Shown: positions 26,996 to 34,789 of the stretch, in pieces | How positions within the stretch are numbered: position 1 is the stretch's first letter | Layout: each line of letters opens with the position of its first letter | DNA from: Pseudomonadota bacterium | GTDB taxonomy: Bacteria; Pseudomonadota; Alphaproteobacteria; Rhodobacterales; Rhodobacteraceae | Length of the DNA: 53,456 nt | Assembly: GCA_018240425.1 (NCBI GenBank) | Contig: JAFEFU010000011.1 | Coordinates: forward strand, 1-53,456 | Direction: 5' to 3' | Program-made: the position numbers and the translations under genes | Notes under the pieces: model-generated | The model's database searches: none | The model's input: the letters and a program-made list of their open reading frames with translations, nothing else | What the model was told of the DNA's origin: nothing

Positions 26996-28083
26996 TGTTT
27001 CCCTGGCCCGAACCCGGACAGAAGCTCTCCGAGATCGTCACCCCCATGCCGGTGATCGACGAGGACCGGCTGGCCGCCAACATCGCCCGCGCGCAGGCGT
27101 ACCTGAGCGCCCACGGCAAGGCCTTCCGCCCCCACATCAAGACCCACAAGATCGCCGCCGTCGCCCGCGCCCAGATCGCGGCCGGTGCGGTCGGGCTGAA
27201 CTGCCAGAAGCTAACCGAGGCCGAGGCCTTTGCCGATGCGGGCTTCGGCGACATCCTCGTCACCTACAACATCCTCGGCCCGGCCCGGCTGGCCCGGCTG
27301 CGGGCCCTGAACGAACGGGTCGGACGCCTGACCGTGATCGCCGACAGCGACACCACGGTCGAGGGCTACGCCCGGGCCTTCGCCGGGGCGGCGAAGCCGC
27401 TGGCGGTGCTGATCGAGTGCGACACCGGCGCGGGCCGGGTGGGCGTGCAGTCGCCCGAGGCGGCGGTGGCGCTGGCCGAACGGATCGCCGCCCGGCCCGG
27501 CCTGCGGTTCGACGGGCTTCTGACCTATCCGCCGGTCGGCGGGGCCGAGGCGGTCGAATCCTTCCTGACCCGGACCATGACGCTTCTGGCCGCCAGGGGC
27601 ATCGGCTGCCCGGTCCGCTCGAACGGCGGCAGCCCCGACCTGTGGAAGGCGCACCTCGTCCCCTCGGCGACCGAGCACCGCGCCGGCACCTATGTCTACA
27701 ACGACCGTTCGATGGTCAGGGCGGGCGAATGCACGCAGGCCGATCTGGCGATGCATGTGCTGGCCACCGTCGTCTCGCGCCCCACGCCCACGCGCGCCGT
27801 CCTCGATGCCGGATCGAAGGCGCTGACCTCGGACCTGCTGGGATTTTCCGACCACGGCGAGATCGAGGAGCTGCCCGGCGCCCGCGTCGTCTCGCTGTCC
27901 GAGGAACATGCCGTCGTGGACCTCTCGTCCTGTACGGGCGCGTTGCCCGGGGTCGGCGACGTGGTGCGGGTGATCCCCAACCACACCTGCGTCATCTCGA
28001 ACCTCTTCGACCGCATGGTCTTTCACCGGGGCGGAGTGGTGACGCGGGTCGAGGATCTGGCCGCGCGCGGGACCGTCTGGTAG
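26992..28083 (+). CDS. PLP enzyme of the D-threonine aldolase / D-serine dehydratase family
   Basis: 363 residues, fold-type III alanine-racemase barrel plus D-serine-dehydratase-like C-terminal domain. The PLP lysine is Lys50 in RPHIKTHK. Pyridoxal-site motifs include LIECDTGAGRVGVQ and SNGGSPD. The C-terminal metal site is NHTC (His331, Cys333), as in D-threonine aldolases and eukaryote-type D-serine dehydratases. It acts on a beta-hydroxy D-amino acid. GGAGG precedes the ATGATG that overlaps the M81 stop. The pairing with an M81 peptidase suggests that the peptidase releases a D-amino acid. The exact substrate is open. Confidence 0.87.
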   Translation: MMFPWPEPGQKLSEIVTPMPVIDEDRLAANIARAQAYLSAHGKAFRPHIKTHKIAAVARAQIAAGAVGLNCQKLTEAEAFADAGFGDILVTYNILGPARLARLRALNERVGRLTVIADSDTTVEGYARAFAGAAKPLAVLIECDTGAGRVGVQSPEAAVALAERIAARPGLRFDGLLTYPPVGGAEAVESFLTRTMTLLAARGIGCPVRSNGGSPDLWKAHLVPSATEHRAGTYVYNDRSMVRAGECTQADLAMHVLATVVSRPTPTRAVLDAGSKALTSDLLGFSDHGEIEELPGARVVSLSEEHAVVDLSSCTGALPGVGDVVRVIPNHTCVISNLFDRMVFHRGGVVTRVEDLAARGTVW

Positions 28084-28114
28084 GCGGGCGGCAGGCGCAG
28101 AGGATGGGGCGGAC

Positions 28115-29020
28115 ATGATCCTGTGTTTCGACATCGGCGGGACCGCGATAAAGATCGCCGAGGCCTTCACGCCCGAGGACATCCGCACCGGCGCCCGCAT
28201 CCCGACGCCCGGGGCCAGCTATCCGGCCTTCGTCGCCGCCCTGCGCGCCGCGATCGCCGGGGCGAGCCAGCCGCCCCGGGGCCTTGCCTTCTCGCTCGCG
28301 GGGGTGATGGACCCCGACACCGGCGCGGCGACCGTCGCCAACATCCCCTGCCTTTCGGGCCGCATCCTTCAGGCCGATCTCGAGGCCGACCTCGGCCTGC
28401 CGGTGGTGCTGGCCAACGACGCCGACTGCTTTGCCCTGGCCGAGGCCGCCGTCGGCGCCGGCCGGGGCCACGAGGTGGTGTTCGGCGTCATCCTCGGCAC
28501 CGGGGTCGGGGGCGGCCTTGTCGTGCGGGGTGAGCTCATCAACCGCACCGGCGGCTTCGCCGGCGAATGGGGCCACGGCCCCGTGGCGCAGCGCCTGGTC
28601 GGCGAGGTGGCGCTGCCGGCCTTTCCCTGCGGCTGCGGGCTGGCGGGCTGTCTCGATGCCACCTGCTCGGCCAGGGGGATGGAGAAGCTGCATCTCCATC
28701 TGCACGGCACCGCCGCCGACTCGGTCGCCATCGTCGAGGGGTGGGAGAAGGGCGAGCCCGCCGCCGCCCGCACCATCGGCCTCTGGCTGGAAATCCTGTC
28801 CGGGCCGCTGGCGATGATCGAGAATCTTCTCGGCGCCGGCATCATCGCGGTGGGCGGCGGCCTGTCAAACTCGGCGGCCCTGGTCGCGGCGCTGGACGCG
28901 GAAGTGCGCCGGCGCATCCTGCGCCGATTCGCCCGGCCGCTGGTGGTTCCCGCGCTCTGCGCCATCGAACCCGGCCTTGTCGGCGCCGCGGTGCTCGGCC
29001 TTGGCCGGCTGAAGGGCTGA
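28115..29020 (+). CDS. ROK family sugar kinase
   Basis: 301 residues. ATP-binding DIGGTAIKIAE (6-16); sugar-site ANDAD with catalytic Asp102; GVILGTGVGGGLV; EWGH with Glu151 and His154; the ROK zinc site CGCGLAGCLD (Cys172, Cys174, Cys179 with His154). This is the set seen in N-acetylglucosamine, N-acetylmannosamine and glucose kinases. It phosphorylates a hexose in the cytoplasm. In the same island as a cytoplasmic hexosaminidase, an N-acetylhexosamine substrate is the best guess, and the phosphosugar would be the RpiR effector. Confidence 0.9.
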   Translation: MILCFDIGGTAIKIAEAFTPEDIRTGARIPTPGASYPAFVAALRAAIAGASQPPRGLAFSLAGVMDPDTGAATVANIPCLSGRILQADLEADLGLPVVLANDADCFALAEAAVGAGRGHEVVFGVILGTGVGGGLVVRGELINRTGGFAGEWGHGPVAQRLVGEVALPAFPCGCGLAGCLDATCSARGMEKLHLHLHGTAADSVAIVEGWEKGEPAAARTIGLWLEILSGPLAMIENLLGAGIIAVGGGLSNSAALVAALDAEVRRRILRRFARPLVVPALCAIEPGLVGAAVLGLGRLKG

Positions 29021-29034
29021 GTCCGCGCCGCATG

Positions 29035-29062
29035 GTTGTGTGATGAAAATGAATTACACAAC
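29035..29062. promoter_or_regulatory. Putative RpiR operator, site 3
   Basis: GTTGTGT (29035-29041) and ACACAAC (29056-29062) form a perfect 7-base inverted repeat. Overlapping its 3' half is GAAAATGAATTAC (29045-29057), one base different from the exact sites at 24882 and 29119. It lies upstream of the -35 at 29087. It follows the ROK stop but has no T-tract, so a terminator is less likely. Confidence 0.5.
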
Positions 29063-29086
29063 TTCGACCGGAAAGGCGAAAATTTG

Positions 29087-29115
29087 TTGACGGAACCTGC
29101 CGACTTGTCCATGAT
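29087..29115 (+). promoter_or_regulatory. Sigma70-type promoter for the Gfo/Idh-ABC operon
   Basis: TTGACG (29087-29092) and CATGAT (29110-29115) with a 17-base spacer. Transcription would begin near 29122, inside the operator copy at 29119-29131, 27 bases before the gene start. The arrangement suggests repression by RpiR. Confidence 0.55.
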
Positions 29116-29118
29116 CGG

Positions 29119-29131
29119 GAAAATGAATTTC
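29119..29131 (+). promoter_or_regulatory. Putative RpiR operator, site 4
   Basis: GAAAATGAATTTC, exactly the same 13 bases as the complement of 24882-24894. It lies 4 bases after the -10 box, an ideal place to block RNA polymerase. Two exact copies of an AT-rich 13-mer in a genome this rich in GC are unlikely by chance. Confidence 0.6.
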
Positions 29132-29148
29132 GTGCCGGGGGGTGCTGC

Positions 29149-30306
29149 ATGAAGGTCGCGATCATCGGGTTGGGCTTCCGCCTCGGCTATCTCGGCTATG
29201 TCTTCCGCGAAATGGACCCCGACTTCCGCATCGTCGGCTATGTCGATCCCCACCCCGCCGGAATGGCCACCCTGAACGAGCACGGCATCGACGCCGGCAA
29301 GGCCTATGACACGCCCGAAGAGCTGATCCGTGCCGGCGGATTCGACCTTCTGATGATCGGCTCGCCCAACCACATGCACCTCGACCACATCCGCCTCGGA
29401 CTCGAGGCGGGGGTGCGGGTCTTCTCGGAAAAGCCGATCGTCTCGAGCATCGAGCACACCTATGCGCTGGCCGGTCTTCTCGGCCGCCACGGCCATGACC
29501 GGCTGTCGGTCGGGCTGGTCCTGCGCTACGCGCCCCTTTACCGCGACCTGCTGAAGGCGCGCGACGAGGGGACCCTGGGCCAGATCGTCTCGATCGAGGC
29601 TGCCGAGCACATCTTCCCCTACCACGGCGCCTTCTTCATGCGCGACTGGCGGCGGTACGAGAAATGGTCGGGCAGCTTCATGCTGGAAAAGTGCTGCCAC
29701 GACCTCGACCTCTACAACGGCCTGATCGGCGCCCGGCCCGAGCGGGTGGCCTCGTTCGGCGGCCGCAAGACCTTTGTCCCCGCCAACGACCCGCGCACCT
29801 ACGGCGTCAACGACATGAGCCTCTTTCACCGCAAGCCCTCGGGCTGGAACGGGTCTGACAAGGTGTTCGACTCGGACGGCGATATCATCGATTATCAGGT
29901 GGCGATCGTCGAATATGCCAACGGGGTGGGCATGAATTTCCACACCAACCTGAACGCACCCGACCAGTTCCGCCGCTTTGCCGCCTTCGGCACCAAGGCC
30001 CAGGCCGAGGGCGACTTCATCCGCGGCTTCCTCAATGTCACCGATGTCCTGACCGAAAAGCGGGTGATCGCCAGGGAATACAAGGCAACCGCCCTGTCGC
30101 AGCACTACGGCGCCGACGAGGAGATGGCCGCTGGCGTCATCGCCAGCGTGGTGAAGGATGCGCCCCTGCCGGTCTCGACGCTCGACGCGCTCGAGGCGGG
30201 GATCCTCGCGCTTGCGATGGACGACGCCCGCCGGTCGCGCCAGGTGATCGACCTGCGCCCGGTCTGGGACCGCTACGACAACGCCTTCCACAGCAAGGCT
30301 GCCTGA
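29149..30306 (+). CDS. Gfo/Idh/MocA family oxidoreductase
   Basis: 385 residues. N-terminal Rossmann domain with IIGLGFRLGYLG (5-16), a spaced variant of GxGxxG. SPNHMHLDHIRLGLEAGVRV and the catalytic-loop motif EKPIVS follow. The C-terminal alpha/beta domain has FMLEKCCHDLDLYNGL, where the His and Asp match the family active site. It uses NAD(P) to oxidise or epimerise a sugar or cyclitol. First gene of the operator-controlled ABC operon, so its substrate is probably what the transporter imports. The exact sugar is unknown. Confidence 0.88.
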   Translation: MKVAIIGLGFRLGYLGYVFREMDPDFRIVGYVDPHPAGMATLNEHGIDAGKAYDTPEELIRAGGFDLLMIGSPNHMHLDHIRLGLEAGVRVFSEKPIVSSIEHTYALAGLLGRHGHDRLSVGLVLRYAPLYRDLLKARDEGTLGQIVSIEAAEHIFPYHGAFFMRDWRRYEKWSGSFMLEKCCHDLDLYNGLIGARPERVASFGGRKTFVPANDPRTYGVNDMSLFHRKPSGWNGSDKVFDSDGDIIDYQVAIVEYANGVGMNFHTNLNAPDQFRRFAAFGTKAQAEGDFIRGFLNVTDVLTEKRVIAREYKATALSQHYGADEEMAAGVIASVVKDAPLPVSTLDALEAGILALAMDDARRSRQVIDLRPVWDRYDNAFHSKAA

Positions 30307-30307
30307 G

Positions 30308-31192
30308 ATGATCAAGAACCGGGCGAACATGACCTTCGCATGGCTGCTTCTGGCGCCGGCGATCATCTATGTGGCGATCATCGTCGCCTGGCCCCTGGTC
30401 GAGACGGTGCGCCTGTCGTTCACCGACGCCTCGCTGAAGAAGGTGACGAACTACGTCGGCTGGGCCAACTACGCCAAGATCTACAACGCGACCTTCTTCG
30501 AGGTCATCACCCGCACCTTCACCTGGACCTTCTTCTCGGTGCTGTTCAAGATGGTCATCGGCACCTGCGGCGCGGTCCTTCTGAACGCCGCCGTGCCCGG
30601 CCGCCACCTGTTCCGCATCCTGACCATGCCGCCGTGGATCGTGCCGATGGCCATCGGCATCTTCATGTGGGGCTGGATGTACAACGGCCAGTTCGGGATG
30701 ATCTCGGGGCTTCTCCAGCGCTTCGGGCTGGTCGACGGTCCGGTGGCCTTCCTCGCCTACGGCAACTCCGCCTACTGGGCGACGATCATCACCGATGTCT
30801 GGATCGGGGTGCCGATGGTGACGATCTATTTCCTCGCGGCGATCCAGGCGATCCCCAAGGACCTTCACGAGGCCGCCTGGACCGACGGCGCCAGCCGCTG
30901 GACCCGGTTCCGCCGCATCACCCTGCCGCTGATGATGCCGGCGATCATCACCATGTCGATGCTGTCGCTGATCGCCACCTTCAACTCGTTCGACATCATC
31001 TGGATCCTGACGCGCGGCGGCCCCACCGGCGAGACGACGACCATGATCATCGACACCTACCAGACGGCGATCGGGTCGAAGAAATACGGCGAGGGCGCGG
31101 CGCGCGCCGTGGTGATCTGCATCTTCCTGTCGATGTTCTGCATCGCCTATTTCCGCGTCACTCGCCGCCTCGCGGCCACCGACAACGCGTAG
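30308..31192 (+). CDS. Sugar ABC transporter permease (MalF type)
   Basis: 294 residues with about six transmembrane helices. The family signature for ATPase docking, EAAWTDGASRWTRFRRITLPLM, is at about 192-213. The N-terminus FAWLLLAPAIIYVAIIVAWPLVETVRLSF is typical of MalF/UgpA-type permeases lacking the large periplasmic loop. It starts 1 base after the Gfo/Idh stop. It pairs with the next gene to form the channel. Confidence 0.92.
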   Translation: MIKNRANMTFAWLLLAPAIIYVAIIVAWPLVETVRLSFTDASLKKVTNYVGWANYAKIYNATFFEVITRTFTWTFFSVLFKMVIGTCGAVLLNAAVPGRHLFRILTMPPWIVPMAIGIFMWGWMYNGQFGMISGLLQRFGLVDGPVAFLAYGNSAYWATIITDVWIGVPMVTIYFLAAIQAIPKDLHEAAWTDGASRWTRFRRITLPLMMPAIITMSMLSLIATFNSFDIIWILTRGGPTGETTTMIIDTYQTAIGSKKYGEGAARAVVICIFLSMFCIAYFRVTRRLAATDNA

Positions 31193-31202
31193 GGAGAGGG
31201 TC

Positions 31203-32075
31203 ATGGCGCTGTTTCGCGACGAGAACACCCCGATGATCGACCGCTACCGCTGGTGGGAGATCGCGGCGATCTATGGGGGGATCGCGCTCTTCCTGTTCTT
31301 CCTGCTCGCGCCCTTCCTCGAGGGCTTCCTGGTCAGCCTCAAGCCGCTCGCGCAGCTCTTCTCCTCGCCCTATACCTTCTGGCCCGAGAACGGCAGCTTC
31401 AACGCCTATTTCACCATGTGGACAAGTGTGCCGGGCTTCGGCTGGTACATCTTCAACTCGTTCCTGATCTCGACCGTGGCGACGGTCATCGTCCTTCTCC
31501 TCGTGGTGCCGGCCTCCTATGCCTTCGCGCGCTTCGACTACAAGGGCATGGGGATGGTCCTCGGCGGGTTTCTGGCGATCAGCATGTTCTCGGGCGCGGT
31601 GCTGCTCATCCCGCTGTTCCGGCTGATGCGGACGCTGGGGCTTCTGAACACCTACTTCGCCATGATCGTGCCGGGCGTCGCCTTCCTGATCCCCTCGGCG
31701 ATCTGGCTTCTGCGCACCTACATGAAGCGCATCCCGCTTGAGATGAACGAGGCCGCCTACATGGACGGCGCCAGCCAGTTCTACACCTTCCGCCGGGTGA
31801 TCCTGCCGATCGCCAGCCCCGGCATCATCGTCGTCGCCATCACCACCTTCATCGGCGCCTATGCCCAGCAGTTCGTCTTCGCGCTGAGCTTCAACTCCAA
31901 GACCGAGTACATGCCTCTGCCGGTGGGCCTGTTCGCCTATTTCGGCAAGCAGGAGGTGATCTGGAACGAGCTGATGGCAGCGTCCTTCGTGGGCATCACG
32001 CCCGCGCTGATCATCATCTTCTTCCTTCAACGCTATCTCGTCGGCGGATTGACCGCCGGCGCGGTGAAAACCTGA
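31203..32075 (+). CDS. Sugar ABC transporter permease (MalG type)
   Basis: 290 residues, about six helices, with the EAA loop EMNEAAYMDGASQFYTFRRVIL (about 179-200) and the MalG-like ending FFLQRYLVGGLTAGAVK. The first 15 residues are polar, then a helix begins (IAAIYGGIALFLFFLLAPF). It lies 10 bases after the MalF-type gene and 28 bases before the binding-protein gene. Partner of the preceding permease and of the ATPase at 33386. Confidence 0.92.
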   Translation: MALFRDENTPMIDRYRWWEIAAIYGGIALFLFFLLAPFLEGFLVSLKPLAQLFSSPYTFWPENGSFNAYFTMWTSVPGFGWYIFNSFLISTVATVIVLLLVVPASYAFARFDYKGMGMVLGGFLAISMFSGAVLLIPLFRLMRTLGLLNTYFAMIVPGVAFLIPSAIWLLRTYMKRIPLEMNEAAYMDGASQFYTFRRVILPIASPGIIVVAITTFIGAYAQQFVFALSFNSKTEYMPLPVGLFAYFGKQEVIWNELMAASFVGITPALIIIFFLQRYLVGGLTAGAVKT

Positions 32076-32103
32076 CAGAGATCCACAACAGGGAGTAAGC
32101 GAA

Positions 32104-33321
32104 GTGACCACTCTTTTCCGCAAGGGCCTGATCGGCATGGTGCTGGCCTGCACCACGGCGCTGCCGGCGATGTCCAAGGACATCAGCTGGATCTACTGCG
32201 GCGACGCGATCGACCCGGTCCACGAGAAGGCGATCAAGGACTGGGACGCCAAGAACCCCGACTTCAAGATCGCGGTCGAGGTCGTGGGCTGGGAACAATG
32301 CCAGGACAAGGCCACCACGCTTGCCGCCGCCGGCTCGCCCGCGGGCATCGCCTATGTCGGCTCGCGCACGCTGAAGGAATTCGCCCAGAACGACATGATC
32401 GTTCCGGTCCCGATGACCGACGCGGAAAAGGCCAGCTACTACCCGGGCATCGTCAACACCGTCACCTCGGGCGGCACCCAGTGGGGCGTGCCGATCGCCT
32501 TCTCGACCAAGGCGCTCTACTGGAACAAGGACCTGTTCAAGCAGGCCGGCCTTGATCCCGAAAAGCCGCCGACCACCTGGGCGGAAGAGATCGAGGACGC
32601 CAAGATCATCAAGGAAAAGACCGGCATCCCGGGTTACGGCCTGTCGGCCAAGACCTTCGACAACACGATGCACCAGTTCCTGCACTGGGTCTACACCAAC
32701 AACGGCCAGGTGGTCGACGCCGACGGCAACATCAAGCTCGACAGCCCGCAGGTTCTGGCGGCGCTCCAGGCCTACAAGGACATCACCCCCTACTCCGAGG
32801 AAGGCCCGACCGCCTACGAGCAGAACGAGGTCCGCGCCATCTTCCTCGACGGCAAGGTGGCGATGATCCAGGCGGCCGTGGGCGCGGCCTTCCGCCTGAA
32901 GGAGACGAAGATCAACTGGGGCGTCACCGACCTGCCGCTCGGCCCCGACGCCAAGGGCAAGGGCACGCTGCTCATCACCGACAGCCTTGCCGTCTTCAAG
33001 GGCTCGGGCGTCGAGGACAAGGCGGTCGAGTTCGCCAAGTTCATCACCTCGCCCGAGGTCCAGGAAGCCTACGAGGGCGGCGGCAAGGCCGGCCTGACGC
33101 CGCTGCGCCCGTCGCCCGCGGTCGACAAGATGGTTGCTGAATCGCCCTATTGGAAGCCGTTCATCGACGGCATCGCCTCGGGCGGGCCCGAGCCGCTGTT
33201 CACCGACTACAAGGGCTTCCAGAACGTGATGATCGAGATGGTCCAGTCGGTCGTCACCGGCAAGGCCGAGCCCGAGGCGGCGCTGAAGAAGGCCGCCGCC
33301 GATCTCGAGCAGTACAAGTAA
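32104..33321 (+). CDS. Extracellular sugar-binding protein (SBP family 1)
   Basis: 405 residues. Starts at GTG (32104) after GGGAG. A Sec signal peptide is visible (FRKGLIGMVLACTTALPAMS, cut near residue 24). The mature protein has the family 1 pattern: PVHEKAIKDWDAKNPDFKI, GSPAGIAYVG, TQWGVPIAFSTKALYWNKDLFKQAGLD, PPTTWAEEIEDAK and FLDGKVAMIQ. Two Cys (YCGD, WEQCQD) are near the mature N-terminus and may form a disulfide. It delivers an oligosaccharide or glycoconjugate to the MalFG-type channel. Substrate unproven. Confidence 0.92.
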   Translation: MTTLFRKGLIGMVLACTTALPAMSKDISWIYCGDAIDPVHEKAIKDWDAKNPDFKIAVEVVGWEQCQDKATTLAAAGSPAGIAYVGSRTLKEFAQNDMIVPVPMTDAEKASYYPGIVNTVTSGGTQWGVPIAFSTKALYWNKDLFKQAGLDPEKPPTTWAEEIEDAKIIKEKTGIPGYGLSAKTFDNTMHQFLHWVYTNNGQVVDADGNIKLDSPQVLAALQAYKDITPYSEEGPTAYEQNEVRAIFLDGKVAMIQAAVGAAFRLKETKINWGVTDLPLGPDAKGKGTLLITDSLAVFKGSGVEDKAVEFAKFITSPEVQEAYEGGGKAGLTPLRPSPAVDKMVAESPYWKPFIDGIASGGPEPLFTDYKGFQNVMIEMVQSVVTGKAEPEAALKKAAADLEQYK

Positions 33322-33328
33322 CCCAACC

Positions 33329-33362
33329 GCCCGGCCGTGTCCCATCGCGGATGCGGCCGGGC
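33329..33362 (+). repeat. Stem-loop after the family 1 binding-protein gene
   Basis: GCCCGGCCG (33329-33337) pairs perfectly with CGGCCGGGC (33354-33362), with a 16-base loop that can pair further (TCC with GGA). There is no T-run. It sits between the binding-protein stop and the ribosome-binding site of the ATPase gene. A role in protecting the upstream mRNA or reducing ATPase expression is inferred. Confidence 0.55.
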
Positions 33363-33371
33363 ATCCCTTGC

Positions 33372-33388
33372 AAGGAGATCACGCCTTG
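33372..33388 (+). promoter_or_regulatory. Ribosome-binding site deciding a TTG start
   Basis: AAGGAG at 33372-33377 is followed 8 bases later by TTG (33386-33388). The in-frame ATG at 33368 lies before this Shine-Dalgarno sequence and would add six residues not found in UgpC-type ATPases, so TTG is preferred. Confidence 0.7.
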
Positions 33389-34528
33389 GGACAGCTTTCC
33401 CTGAAAAGTGTCGTCAAGACCTTCGGCAACATCGAGGTCGTGAAGGGCGTGAACCTTGACGTTCACGAGGGCGAGTTCGTCGTGTTCGTGGGCCCCTCGG
33501 GCTGCGGGAAATCGACGCTCTTGCGGATGATCGCCGGACTCGAGCATACCAGCGCCGGCGACATCGAGATCAACGGCAAGCGGGTCAACGACCTGCCGCC
33601 GGTCAAGCGCGGCATCGCGATGGTGTTCCAGAGCTACGCGCTCTATCCGCACATGAACGTCTTCGAGAACATCGCCTTCCCGCTGCGCGTCGAGAAGGCG
33701 CCCGAGGCGGTGATCCGCCAGAAGGTCGAGGCCGCCGCCGCGATCCTGCACCTTGATCAGCGCCTCCAGCAGCGGCCCGGCCAGCTGTCGGGCGGCCAGC
33801 GCCAGCGTGTCGCCATCGGCCGCGCCATCGTCCGCGCGCCCGAGATCTTCCTGTTCGACGAACCCCTGTCGAACCTCGACGCGGCGCTGCGGTCGGACAT
33901 GCGCATCGAGCTGACGCGGCTCCACAAGCAGCTGGGCGCCACGATGATCTACGTCACCCACGACCAGATCGAGGCCATGACGATGGCCGACCGGATCGTG
34001 GTGCTGAACGCGGGCTACATCGCCCAGGTCGGCGCGCCGCTCGAGCTTTACCACAAGCCCGACAACATGTTCGTCGCGGGCTTCATCGGCAACCCGCGGA
34101 TGAACTTCCTGCCCGTCACCTGCACCGGCAGCGGCGCCGCCGGCGTCAGCGTCGAGTTCAACGGCAAGAAACTGACCGTGCCCGTCGCGCCGCGCCCGGG
34201 GATCGAGGGCCAGACCCTGACCCTCGGCATCCGGCCCGAACATATCCGCGTCGGTGCAGGCGAGGCCGCGATCGAGGTCACGCCGTCGGTGGTCGAACGG
34301 CTGGGCCAGCAGACCATCGCCTATGCGGAACTGGTCGGCCAGGCCGGCAACTTCTGCATGATCCTGCCCGGCGGCCAGGCGCTGGAGACCGACCAAGCGA
34401 TCGCGGCGGGCTTCGACGCCGCCGACTGCCACCTCTTCGACGGCGAGGGCAAGGCGCTTGAGCGGCGGGTCGATCCACGGGCCAGCCTCCGCCCCGCGCA
34501 GGCCGGGCAGGGCCGGGTGGCGGGCTGA
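33386..34528 (+). CDS. Sugar ABC transporter ATP-binding protein (UgpC/MalK type)
   Basis: 380 residues from a TTG start. Walker A GPSGCGKST (36-44), Q-loop VFQSYALYPHM (80-90), signature LSGGQRQRV (134-142), Walker B EIFLFDEPLSNLD (153-165) and switch THDQIEAMTMADRIVVL. The C-terminal TOBE-type regulatory domain (about 240-360) includes LTLGIRPEHIRVG. It energises the MalFG-type permeases upstream. The last residues (RRVDPRASLRPAQAGQGRVAG) are an unconserved tail. It ends the operon; the next 261 bases hold no gene. Confidence 0.94.
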   Translation: MGQLSLKSVVKTFGNIEVVKGVNLDVHEGEFVVFVGPSGCGKSTLLRMIAGLEHTSAGDIEINGKRVNDLPPVKRGIAMVFQSYALYPHMNVFENIAFPLRVEKAPEAVIRQKVEAAAAILHLDQRLQQRPGQLSGGQRQRVAIGRAIVRAPEIFLFDEPLSNLDAALRSDMRIELTRLHKQLGATMIYVTHDQIEAMTMADRIVVLNAGYIAQVGAPLELYHKPDNMFVAGFIGNPRMNFLPVTCTGSGAAGVSVEFNGKKLTVPVAPRPGIEGQTLTLGIRPEHIRVGAGEAAIEVTPSVVERLGQQTIAYAELVGQAGNFCMILPGGQALETDQAIAAGFDAADCHLFDGEGKALERRVDPRASLRPAQAGQGRVAG

Positions 34529-34789
34529 CCCGCCGCCTCCCCCCGCCGCGCCGGGGATTGCCAGCGCCAATGGCTATGCTAGGCTTGCGCCATCCGGCCT
34601 TGCCGGGCCGACCGTTGCCGGGGGCGCCCGCGAACTGCCCCAGCGGCAATCACGAACACTGATCGAACCAGCCTGTCGGGCAGACAGACGCCTATCGACA
34701 CCGGACCAGAGAGCTTCAGCGCGGATTTCCGCGCCCTGGTCGCGACCTGATGCCCCGTGTTTGTCTTGATCGCTTCGGAGGCGACAAGG

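Noticed and set aside
29035..29062. Rho-independent terminator after the ROK kinase gene
   Set aside because: The inverted repeat is AT-balanced with a 14-base loop, has no T-tract and contains the operator core, so a regulatory site fits better.
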